From: Gimesia alba
GTDB lineage: Bacteria; Planctomycetota; Planctomycetia; Planctomycetales; Planctomycetaceae
Direction of reading: 5' to 3'
Assembly: GCF_007744675.1 (NCBI RefSeq)
Contig: NZ_CP036269.1
Coordinates: forward strand, 2,769,546-2,833,545
Length of the DNA stretch: 64,000 nucleotides
Shown: one piece after another, positions 35,743 to 43,610 of the stretch
Numbering within the stretch: position 1 is the first letter of the stretch
Layout of the letters: every line of letters begins with the position of its first letter
Position numbers and translations under genes: made by a program
Notes under the pieces: generated by a model
Told to the model about the DNA's origin: nothing
What the model saw: only the letters and a program-made list of their open reading frames with translations
Database searches by the model: none

Positions 35743-36012
35743 ATGGATGTTCTCTGTACAGCACATTGCCTTGAAAATTCCCCTTCCTTACGTTTCGCGT
35801 ATTGTGCAGAGAAAGGTCCTGGATGGCGTCCCGGTTCCGGGGCGACGCAATTGAATGTCGATGCTGGAGACAACGATGAGTTCGACAGATTCGAACAACT
35901 TTTCTTCAGAGCCTTTCCCCTTATCCTTCCTGAATACCATTCGGTTATGAAATTTGTTAAATGGCTTTCTCTTTGGCAGGATGCCAAAGCGGGAAGAAGG
36001 AGCACAACTTGA
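35743..36012 (+). CDS. Possible leader reading frame coupled to the response regulator
   Basis: An open frame of 89 codons fills the leader of the NtrC-type gene. Its ATG is preceded by AGGAG, 3 bases away, and its TGA stop overlaps the TTG start of the regulator (TTGA at 36009-36012), a layout typical of translational coupling. The peptide is rich in Cys, Trp, Phe and Arg and has no known family. It could be a real small protein, a regulatory leader peptide, or chance. Confidence is low because composition is not gene-like throughout. Confidence 0.3.
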   Translation: MDVLCTAHCLENSPSLRFAYCAEKGPGWRPGSGATQLNVDAGDNDEFDRFEQLFFRAFPLILPEYHSVMKFVKWLSLWQDAKAGRRSTT

Positions 36013-37406
36013 GTAATTCGGTCAATAAATTACGAGTCTTGTTTGTCGATGATGAAGCAGCCATTCGAGAAGTGATGCGAATTGAGCTGCCACGGATGGG
36101 ACATGATGTCACCATTTGTGAAGATGGTCAGTCGGCTTTGACTGCGTTAGATAAGATCACATTCGACGCCGCAATTGTCGATTTGCGGATGCCTGGTCTT
36201 AGCGGCTGGGATGTGGTTGATCATATTAATAAGGTCTCACCAGAGACAGAAGTCATTATCAGTACCGGTCACGGTAGTATTGATGAGGCGATCCAGGCGA
36301 TTCGTCGTGGTGCCTACGACTTTTTGCCTAAGCCTTGCAAGTTGATTGATATTGCAACCGTGCTCCAGAAAGTGGCTGATAAACGTTCCCTGCAGAATAA
36401 GAATTACGCGCTGGAATCGCGGTTGAAGAGTGTCGAAGGTCCCTGCCAGATTGTTGGGGAAACGCCTCCGATGCTGCGGGTGAAAAAACTGATCGAGAAA
36501 ATTGCACCGACCGATTCCACGGCCCTGATTCTGGGAGAAACCGGAACGGGTAAGGAACTGGTCGCGCGACGTGTGCACGATTTGAGCGCGCGTGCTTCCA
36601 TGCCCTTTGTGCCCGTTAACTGTGGCGCATTGCCTGAAAATTTGGTAGAGAGCGAATTGTTCGGGCATCGTAAAGGTGCTTTTACCGGAGCAGATACGCC
36701 ACGCAAGGGCCTGATTGAAATTGCCAATGGCGGTACGCTCTTTCTGGACGAACTGGGTGAATTAGACAAAACCATGCAGGTCAAGCTGCTGCGTTTTCTG
36801 GAATCAGGTGAAGTTCGGCGAGTGGGGGACAGCGAAACGTTCCATGTTGACGTTCGCATTGTCTGTGCCACCAACCGGGATTTGCAGGACATGGTCAATG
36901 AAGGCACATTTCGTGAAGACCTTTATTTCCGCGTGAATACGTTTGAGATTAACTTGCCCTCTTTACGAGATCGAAAAGGGGATATTCCGGCGATTTCCCG
37001 TGTGTTGTTGAAGCGGCATTTGAAGAAGGATTCGATTCCCGATGATATTCTGGCACCGGAAACGGTTGAGATCCTGCAGTCTTATGACTGGAAGGGGAAT
37101 GTCCGGGAATTAGCAAATGCGTTAGAACATGCGGTGATTCTATGGGATGGTTCGCAGATCATGCCAGAAGATTTACCAGCCAATTTAACCCGTAATTCTT
37201 CGATTCCCATTTCTTCCGGTTCGGCTTCTGTGAACTGGACAGAGGGGACAGAGGGAAAAACCCTGCGGGATATAGAAATGGAAGTAATTTACCACGTCCT
37301 GGATAAGCATGATGGTGATAAGCCCAAATGCGCGGCCGAGTTGGGAATTGCTTTGAAGACACTTTATAACAAGCTGAATCAGTATCAAACCCGGGCTGCT
37401 GGCTAG
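36009..37406 (+). CDS. Sigma-54-dependent response regulator (NtrC/AtoC family)
   Basis: Phosphorylation-controlled activator of sigma-54 promoters. The receiver domain has VDDE and the phosphorylated Asp58 (IVDLRMPGLSG). The AAA+ domain is intact: Walker A GETGTGKE (176-183), GAFTGA (223-228), Walker B LFLDELGEL with Asp247-Glu248, and FREDLYFRVN with the arginine finger. The C-terminus has a Fis-type helix-turn-helix (DKPKCAAELGIALKTLYNKL). TTG 36009 is chosen because AAGAAGGAG ends 6 bases before it and the receiver strand begins shortly after; the longer frame from 35961 adds a meaningless extension. Length 465 residues. Its likely partner is the kinase upstream. Unlike the regulator at 11176, this protein keeps all activator motifs. 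Confidence 0.93.
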   Translation: MSNSVNKLRVLFVDDEAAIREVMRIELPRMGHDVTICEDGQSALTALDKITFDAAIVDLRMPGLSGWDVVDHINKVSPETEVIISTGHGSIDEAIQAIRRGAYDFLPKPCKLIDIATVLQKVADKRSLQNKNYALESRLKSVEGPCQIVGETPPMLRVKKLIEKIAPTDSTALILGETGTGKELVARRVHDLSARASMPFVPVNCGALPENLVESELFGHRKGAFTGADTPRKGLIEIANGGTLFLDELGELDKTMQVKLLRFLESGEVRRVGDSETFHVDVRIVCATNRDLQDMVNEGTFREDLYFRVNTFEINLPSLRDRKGDIPAISRVLLKRHLKKDSIPDDILAPETVEILQSYDWKGNVRELANALEHAVILWDGSQIMPEDLPANLTRNSSIPISSGSASVNWTEGTEGKTLRDIEMEVIYHVLDKHDGDKPKCAAELGIALKTLYNKLNQYQTRAAG

Positions 37407-37625
37407 GTAGCGTTTATTGATTCGAACGGTGGCTACCCAAGACGTCCAACCGGGGCTAACGCCCTGCGGCTAGTGACTTTTTTTGCGGTCATAGTCTAAG
37501 AAATAAAGGCTATATCACACCATCGGCTACGGTTTGATCTTACATAGCTCACTCTGTCGACCGCAAAATCACGCTCAAAACTATTAAATAAACACTTTCT
37601 AGTTGGTTTGGTCGCTTTGGATTCC
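37407..37625. other. Gap after the response regulator with a REP-like hairpin
   Basis: No gene is seen. The stretch 37452-37476 has GGGCTAACGCCC and a nearby GCGGCTAG, a short GC-rich stem that looks like an interspersed repeat of the kind common in planctomycete genomes. Whether it recurs in the genome cannot be judged from one window. Confidence 0.3.
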
Positions 37626-37662
37626 AAAAAAAATGCTCTGGTAAAATACCAGAGCATTTTTT
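37626..37662. terminator. Bidirectional terminator between the response regulator and lexA
   Basis: AATGCTCTGGTA (37632-37643) pairs perfectly with TACCAGAGCATT (37647-37658) around a 3-base loop, flanked by an A-run on the left and TTTT on the right. It can end transcripts from both sides between the two convergent genes. Confidence 0.9.
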
Positions 37663-37726
37663 GAAAGCATTTCGAAAAATGACAGGTCACCTACATGGCG
37701 TTGATGACCTCATTTTTAAAATGGCT

Positions 37727-37756
37727 GTAGCCTGCAATTCTGCAATCACAGGCTAC
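37727..37756 (-). terminator. Hairpin directly after lexA
   Basis: GTAGCCTG (37727-37734) and CAGGCTAC (37749-37756) form a perfect 8-pair stem with a 14-base loop, 14 bases beyond the lexA stop. On the minus strand it is followed by AGCCATTTT, only a weak T-run. It probably adds to the main terminator at 37626-37662. Confidence 0.45.
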
Positions 37757-37770
37757 GTTGTGAGTTTCTT

Positions 37771-38373
37771 TTAGTATTTTCGAATAACCCCAGTCACAAC
37801 TCCAAGGATGTCAACGTTTTTGGAATAAATTGGTTGCATGCTGGAATTCGCTGGCTCAAGACGAATTCGATCGCCTTCTGAGTAGTAGCGTTTCAGTGTT
37901 GCTTCCTGGCCATCCACTAAAGCGACAACAATGTCGCCTTCTTTGCATGTATTCTGCTTGTGAACGATCACATAGTCGCCATCCGCGATCTGATCTTCGA
38001 TCATGGAGACGCCTTTGACTTTCAGGCAGAATTGATCATCTGGATCGAACAAAGGTCCGAAATCGATGTGCTCATCATCCTGTACGGCAAGAACAGGGCT
38101 GCCAGCGGCAATCTGTCCGGCTAAAGGAAGACGAGTTCGCTTCTGTGAATGATCGCAGAGTTGGATTGCCCGTGACATGTGAGATTCGCGGGTAATGAGC
38201 CCTTTCTTTTCCAGAGCCTTCAGGTGGCACATCACGCCATTGGGAGAGCGGATGCCAAAATTAGCACCGATTTCACGGACAGTTGGTCCATATCCCCGAT
38301 TGATAATTTTGTCTTTTAAGAAATCATAAATCTCTTGTTGACGTTGTGTAAGGTTTGCTTTGGTGCCTGCCAT
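37771..38373 (-). CDS. lexA: SOS repressor LexA
   Basis: Represses DNA-damage genes and cleaves itself when RecA is activated. The N-terminal winged helix is present (LTQRQQEIYDFLKDKI, GPTVREIGANFGIRSPNGVM). Self-cleavage should occur between Ala90 and Gly91 (QIAAGSPVLA); the catalytic pair is Ser123 (KGVSMIEDQ) and Lys161 (EATLKRYY). The start at 38373 is preferred because GAGGT stands 6-7 bases before it; an ATG five codons upstream overlaps that sequence. Length 200 residues. It is a single gene with its own promoter candidate 190 bases upstream. Confidence 0.95.
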   Translation of the reverse strand: MAGTKANLTQRQQEIYDFLKDKIINRGYGPTVREIGANFGIRSPNGVMCHLKALEKKGLITRESHMSRAIQLCDHSQKRTRLPLAGQIAAGSPVLAVQDDEHIDFGPLFDPDDQFCLKVKGVSMIEDQIADGDYVIVHKQNTCKEGDIVVALVDGQEATLKRYYSEGDRIRLEPANSSMQPIYSKNVDILGVVTGVIRKY

Positions 38374-38563
38374 AACAAAGTACCTCATTTCTTAAAGAAG
38401 AGTGAACTAATCATTGAATCCTGGAACAAACAGGAATTCAGAAACGTATTACCCAAAACAAACATGAATTGGGATTTAAAAAACCATATACGTTATCAGG
38501 AAAAAGAGGATGTTTCATTTGTGTGATAAGCACTGAAGATCCTGAGTCTCGCATATGTCTTTT

Positions 38564-38592
38564 ATTCTAGTATACTGTCGTCTACACGGCAA
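38564..38592 (-). promoter_or_regulatory. Predicted lexA promoter with a palindrome in its spacer
   Basis: Read on the minus strand, TTGCCG (38592-38587) and TAGAAT (38569-38564) are 17 bases apart. The palindrome AGTATACT (38569-38576) lies over the end of the -10 box and the spacer, where LexA would bind to repress itself. The LexA box of planctomycetes is not known to me, so the operator role is a guess. Confidence 0.5.
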
Positions 38593-39142
38593 GTATGGCA
38601 ATCAAAAAACATGAGATTCCGAATGCCATTTAGAAGTTTTTATGAAGATCCTTTTTTAGGGTTTTGATCTAAGTGATTAAATTAAAACAATTTATAGTTA
38701 TTAAATTATGTTATAAAAAAAAAGATGTTTTTCTGGATATTTGTCAGAATGTTCATAGAGAGTTGCTAGCAGTACTGTAGGTGAGTTGACCGATATTAAA
38801 AGTACCCTTTAAAAAAAATCGTCAAAATAAGAGAAAAGCATCTTCTACGATATGTGTTTATCTATGAAAAGCCAGCACTATATGCTCGTCTCACTAGTAG
38901 GTTGTATAGTGAGGAGGGATTCTTAACAAAGAAAATCAGGAAATTAATAATAATTTAGACAAAAGCAAAAAAAAAGTAGATGGATTTGAAAGTTAATGTA
39001 TGTCTACGTAGCGGCTTATTGTGATTTCCGGGGAAACAGGATTCTCAAACGAAAATGAGTAGGAAAACGAATAGTCTGGAAGATCTAAGGGCACTTTCAG
39101 GAAATCCAGGAAGTGGGAGCTCCAAGAGAGGTGATTGAGCAG
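38593..39142. other. AT-rich gap between lexA and the pseudopilin gene
   Basis: About 550 bases with long A and T runs and no credible reading frame on either strand. No promoter with good -35/-10 spacing, no terminator and no repeat array was found. The composition is clearly poorer in G and C than the surrounding genes. Confidence 0.5.
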
Positions 39143-40171
39143 ATGAACCCTGAAACCAGATTGCGACGCGGGTTCACGTTGATTGAATTGCTGGTCACTT
39201 TAACCATTATTGGATTGTTGGTTGCTCTGTTAGTGCCTGCCGTTCAGAGGGTGCGGGAAGCAGCCCGCAAAATGCAGTGTGCCAATCATCTGAAGCAGAT
39301 CGGTCTTGCGGTTCATGCTTATCATGGTTCGCACGGAGTTCTGCCGTTTGGTGTCGGCACTGATTATGATGGTCCCATTTCTTCGCTGGGGACACTCAAT
39401 GATCGAAGGTATTCGGCCCATGCGATGTTGCTGCCTTACCTTGACCAGGCCGTTGTCTATAACCGGCTCAACTTTAATGTTGCTCCCTTTCATCCTTTTG
39501 TGAATGCGGCCAATGATGCGCAGGAAGAGTTAGCAAAGCGGTTCAATGAGGTGATCAACGGTCCGGCTGCTGAGACGAGATTGAGTGTTTTTCTCTGTCC
39601 CAGTGATCTGGATCGTCTGAAAGGTCGCTGGGGACCGAATAACTACCGGTCCTGTAATGGAAGTTCCTGGTCCGGCCGGGACGGGAATGGCATGTTTGGC
39701 CAGAACAGCAGTGTCCGGCTGGGGGATGTGAAAGACGGCCAGTCCAATACGGCCATGTTCAGCGAGCATTCTAAAGGGACCTGGGATGATACAGTGATCG
39801 ACCCCTTATCGGATCTCTACAATCTACAGGGGGTCTGGACGGAAAGTCAATTTTCCGATGCCTGTGGGAGTTTGACTCCCCAGACAGCAGGCGCTTATCA
39901 ATATGATGTTGAGTCGGGGCAAACCTGGTTGGCAGGCAATATGAACTGGACTCGCTATAACCATGTACGGACTCCCAACCGCATCAACTGTAAGAATGGT
40001 TTTACCTGGGATGGCGTGATTCTGAATCCCTCCAGTTGGCACGCGAATGGAGTCAATGTGTTGATGGGCGATGGTGTTGTTCGATTTGTCAGTGAAAATA
40101 TCAATGCGGAAGTCTGGCGGTCCTTGGGAACCATTGCTGGTGGCGAGCAGAGTGCGGGGCTGGGACTATGA
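39143..40171 (+). CDS. DUF1559 pseudopilin-like protein
   Basis: A planctomycete type II secretion-like pseudopilin. The N-terminus RRGFTLIELLVTLTIIGLL has the prepilin peptidase site after Gly and the hydrophobic helix that follows. The body (CANHLKQIGLAVHAYHGSHG, MLLPYLDQAVVYNRLN) and the end with H-X9-DG (WHANGVNVLMGDGVVRFVS) define the DUF1559 family, which exists in dozens of copies in planctomycetes. Their role in the envelope is unknown. ATG 39143 gives the usual short leader; a GTG at 39113 would make it unusually long. Length 342 residues. It overlaps the next gene by four bases. Confidence 0.93.
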   Translation: MNPETRLRRGFTLIELLVTLTIIGLLVALLVPAVQRVREAARKMQCANHLKQIGLAVHAYHGSHGVLPFGVGTDYDGPISSLGTLNDRRYSAHAMLLPYLDQAVVYNRLNFNVAPFHPFVNAANDAQEELAKRFNEVINGPAAETRLSVFLCPSDLDRLKGRWGPNNYRSCNGSSWSGRDGNGMFGQNSSVRLGDVKDGQSNTAMFSEHSKGTWDDTVIDPLSDLYNLQGVWTESQFSDACGSLTPQTAGAYQYDVESGQTWLAGNMNWTRYNHVRTPNRINCKNGFTWDGVILNPSSWHANGVNVLMGDGVVRFVSENINAEVWRSLGTIAGGEQSAGLGL

Positions 40172-41028
40172 AGCAGATGATGAAATCCGGACTGCATTGG
40201 GGAGTTGTGCTGTGGATAACGCTCAGCATGCTTTCACCGTTGGTAGCAGACAGTTCAGATCGCGAAATTTATTTCAGCTTTTTAGGTGAGCAGTTTGATA
40301 ATGAATTGCTGGTGCCGCTCGGCAGGGGGACGGTCAGGTTGCTGGAGCCGCAGTCTGATGGTTTATTATTCAACCTGCCAACGGGTTATCAGCTGAACGC
40401 GGTAGGAGTCAGCCCCCGTTTTCAGATTCGGGGTGATTTTGAAATCATTGCCTCTTATGAAGTTCCCGCGTGGAAAAACCCGGAATCGGGCTACGGGATG
40501 GGGCCCGGTCTGTATCTGAGAATGCACGATGAGAAAGAATCGGCGGTCAACATCGGACGATTGCTGCGTCCGAAACAGAAACATGTTTTCAATGCAACCT
40601 TATCTACGACCGAGGACGAGAAACGAAAGCATGATGTGAAACTATTCGAAGCAAAAGCCGATTCCGGAAAACTGAAACTGGTCCGAGAAGGAAGCCTGCT
40701 GACGTTTTCCGTGATGGATGGGGGAGACGGTGCTTTTCGTGAATTACGTGAGGTCGAACTCGGAACCGCTGATGTAGAACTACTGCGACTGGGAGCGCAA
40801 CAAAGCGATGTCAAAACTCCTGTGCAGGTTTTATGGAAAGACCTGTTTCTTAAAGCGGCGTCTTTTCCGAATCATCCTGATTCGTTAGCCAAAGGGGAAC
40901 GCCAGCATGTGCCCCGTTATCAGCCTGCTCCTCAGCCCGAGTCGATTTCCCTGTACTGGAGTGTGCTGGGAGGAGTGGGTTTGCTGCTTGTTCTGGGAAC
41001 AGTCGTCTGGGGCAAGAAACGGGTTTAA
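40168..41028 (+). CDS. DUF1583-like exported protein with C-terminal anchor
   Basis: A 286-residue protein starting in the stop of the pseudopilin gene (ATGA overlap), so the two are made together. It has a signal peptide (HWGVVLWITLSMLSPLVA), a beta-rich domain with FSFLGEQFDNELL, GDFEIIASYEVP and GPGLYLRMHD, which resembles the lectin-like DUF1583 domain of planctomycetes, and a C-terminal membrane segment (VLGGVGLLLVLGTVVWG) ending in KKRV. The main domain is thus predicted to sit outside the inner membrane, next to the pseudopilin. Function is unknown; carbohydrate binding is possible but not shown. Confidence 0.7.
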   Translation: MKQMMKSGLHWGVVLWITLSMLSPLVADSSDREIYFSFLGEQFDNELLVPLGRGTVRLLEPQSDGLLFNLPTGYQLNAVGVSPRFQIRGDFEIIASYEVPAWKNPESGYGMGPGLYLRMHDEKESAVNIGRLLRPKQKHVFNATLSTTEDEKRKHDVKLFEAKADSGKLKLVREGSLLTFSVMDGGDGAFRELREVELGTADVELLRLGAQQSDVKTPVQVLWKDLFLKAASFPNHPDSLAKGERQHVPRYQPAPQPESISLYWSVLGGVGLLLVLGTVVWGKKRV

Positions 41029-41267
41029 GCGTTGGCCTGGTTTATCTATGTGACCTGCTGTAGCCGGCGGCTTTGAATTTCTGTCTGGGAGATGACATTG
41101 GTCACTGTCTTTGCTGTTCTCATCTGTCGGCCATGTGATCCTGAAAAAAACGGGCTCGGGCTGGCATCTGTGAAGGGACTCTGGTTAGACTGGATACAGC
41201 GTATTCAGCCTGAAATTCCGGCTATAATTTTCTGTCATAGAGCAACATACGAGAAAGCGGGGGAACG

Positions 41268-43496
41268 ATGTTTCAGAATGATGACCAATTCTCAATGGAT
41301 CGCAGGTCAGCTTTGCAAAATATTGGGTTGGCATTATTGTCAGCAGGCGTTTTCCAGGGAGCTTCTCGTGCAGGGAATGTTTTCGCTGCCGAAGAGATTC
41401 CCGCATTCGATGACAGTCGGCTGGGAGAATTAAAAGATCTGAATGGCTATTTCCCGTTTATGCCAAGCGAATCACCGGAAGCATGGGAAGAACGGGCTGA
41501 GTATGTGCGACGACAAATCAAGGTGGCCGCTGGAGTCTGGCCGGAACCGGAGAACACCAAGATCAATGCAACCGTGCATGGCAAAGTCGATCGAGATGAT
41601 TACACGGTCGAGAAAGTCTTCTTTGAAAGTTCTCCCGGATTGTTTGTCACCGGGAATCTGTATCGGCCCAAAGGGAAGCAGGGGCCTTTCCCGATGGTTC
41701 TGTCTCCACACGGTCACTTTGCGGAAGGCCGGTTTTATGACAGTGGCGAACAACGCGTGAAGGCAGATATCAAGGCGGGGGCCGAAAAGTATGAAATCGG
41801 GGGCCGGTATCCACTGCAGGCCCGTTGTGTGCAACTGGCGCGGATGGGATGCATGGTCTTTCATTATGACATGCTCGGTTACGCGGATGGATTCTGCCTG
41901 AGTTACGATTTGATTCATCGTTTCTCCAAACAGCGGCCGGAGATGTCGAGCGAGAAGAACTGGGGATTATTCAGTGCGCAATCGGAATTGCGTCTGATCA
42001 ATGCGCTCGGTTTGCAAACTTTGAATTCGATACGGACGCTGGACTGGGTGAGTTCGTTGTCTGAAGTGGACCCGCAGCGGATTGGGATTACCGGTGCCAG
42101 TGGTGGTGGAACACAGACATTCATACTGGCGGCCATTGATAATCGGATCACAGCGGTGTTTCCGGCGGTGATGGTCTCGACGGCGATGCAGGGGGGGTGC
42201 ACTTGTGAAAACGCGACTTATCTGCGAGTCGATACCGGGAACATTGAGTTTGCGGCGCTGGTTGCTCCTCGTCCCCTGGGCATGACGGCTGCGAATGACT
42301 GGACGAAGGAGATTGAGACCAAGGGCCTGCCCGAACTCAAACAGCACTTCAAAATGATGGGTGTTCCTGAAAATGTGGTGGGGAAATATTATCCGTTCCC
42401 GCATAATTATAATTATGTCAGCCGCGCGATGATGTATGAATTTTTCAATCAGCATTTCAAGCTGGGAATCAAAACGCCAATCATCGAAGCCGATTTTGAG
42501 CCTTTGACGCGTGAAGAGTTGTCGGTCTGGAATAAGAAGTATCCAGGTCCTCCCAGCGATGAGCAGTCAGAAATCAAAATTCTACATACTCTGGCCCGGA
42601 ATAATGCCAAACAGATTCAGGGGCTCACCCCGCATGATCAGAAGAGTCTTGCCGAATATCGGCGTGTTGTGGGAGGGGCGTTCGAAGTGCTGGTGGGACG
42701 TCCTTTGCCTGCAGCGGATGATCTGGAAGCAGAGCAGATTTCGGAAGAAGAAAAGCAAGGCTTTCGCCAGTATTCCACATTGATTAAGAATAAACGCTAT
42801 GGCGAAGCGACTCCGGCTTTGTTTTTACTGCCGGATCAGTGGAATCAAAAGGTCGTGATCTGGCTGGATGACAAGGGGAAGGCCGGATTACTCAAGCAGG
42901 ACGGCTCTTTGACGGCGCCAATTCAGAGACTGGTTGATGCCGGGACAGCGGTGGCGGGACTTGATGTATTGTACCAGGGTGATTTCAACCAGAAGCAGCC
43001 TGCGCCGACGGAAATGCCCGTGGTGAAGAACCCGCGTGAGTTCGCCGGTTATACATTGGGCTATAATCACCCGGTGTTTTCCAAGCAGATTCACGACATT
43101 TTAAACGTGCTATCTTTTGCGAAGCATCATGAAAGTAATCCTCAGTCAATCAGTCTGGCCGGTTTCGGCTTTTCCGGAGTCCGGGCGGCTGCGGCCTGTG
43201 CGCATTCACCAGAGTTAATCAGTCGTCTGGCAGTGGATACCGGCGGGTTTCGATTTGCCGAAATTACGAACATCCGGGATCTTAGACTTTGGCCTGGTGC
43301 TGTGAAATATGGTGACGTGACCGGATTGTTGTCGCTGTGTGAGCCGGCTGCACTCTGGCTGGCGGGCAGTTCGGCGACGGTCCCGAAACTGGTGCAGGCT
43401 AGCTATAATTCTGCTGGTTTGTTAAACAAAGTCGAGATGTTTCATGAATCGGCAAACAGGGAAAATGCAGCCGTTGACTGGTTATTGAAAGGTTAA
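41268..43496 (+). CDS. Exported alpha/beta hydrolase (acetylxylan-esterase-like), two domains
   Basis: A 742-residue predicted esterase. The N-terminus has two arginines before a hydrophobic stretch (DRRSALQNIGLALLSAGVF), compatible with Tat or Sec export. The first hydrolase domain contains PHGHFAEGR, the nucleophile elbow GITGASGGG with Ser278, and GCTCENATYLRV; this layout is that of the large acetyl-xylan esterase-like hydrolases of planctomycetes. The C-terminal third contains a second elbow-like motif GFGFSGV (Ser636) and VDTGGFRF, perhaps a duplicated, inactive fold. A perfect TATAAT lies at 41223-41228, 40 bases before the ATG, without a clear -35 box. The substrate is probably a polysaccharide ester; this is inference. 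Confidence 0.75.
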   Translation: MFQNDDQFSMDRRSALQNIGLALLSAGVFQGASRAGNVFAAEEIPAFDDSRLGELKDLNGYFPFMPSESPEAWEERAEYVRRQIKVAAGVWPEPENTKINATVHGKVDRDDYTVEKVFFESSPGLFVTGNLYRPKGKQGPFPMVLSPHGHFAEGRFYDSGEQRVKADIKAGAEKYEIGGRYPLQARCVQLARMGCMVFHYDMLGYADGFCLSYDLIHRFSKQRPEMSSEKNWGLFSAQSELRLINALGLQTLNSIRTLDWVSSLSEVDPQRIGITGASGGGTQTFILAAIDNRITAVFPAVMVSTAMQGGCTCENATYLRVDTGNIEFAALVAPRPLGMTAANDWTKEIETKGLPELKQHFKMMGVPENVVGKYYPFPHNYNYVSRAMMYEFFNQHFKLGIKTPIIEADFEPLTREELSVWNKKYPGPPSDEQSEIKILHTLARNNAKQIQGLTPHDQKSLAEYRRVVGGAFEVLVGRPLPAADDLEAEQISEEEKQGFRQYSTLIKNKRYGEATPALFLLPDQWNQKVVIWLDDKGKAGLLKQDGSLTAPIQRLVDAGTAVAGLDVLYQGDFNQKQPAPTEMPVVKNPREFAGYTLGYNHPVFSKQIHDILNVLSFAKHHESNPQSISLAGFGFSGVRAAAACAHSPELISRLAVDTGGFRFAEITNIRDLRLWPGAVKYGDVTGLLSLCEPAALWLAGSSATVPKLVQASYNSAGLLNKVEMFHESANRENAAVDWLLKG

Positions 43497-43610
43497 CCGC
43501 TTTCAGAACGTTCGAAAGTCAAAAAAAGTAATGCAATTCACAGATGAGTACTTATACTATTGTGAGTTCGTTAACTAACCGTCTTAAGCGCGTTTCTGGG
43601 GAGCCCTGCC

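Noticed and set aside
37452..37476. Mobile element end
   Set aside because: Only one short GC-rich stem with no partner, target duplication or transposase; at most a REP-like unit.
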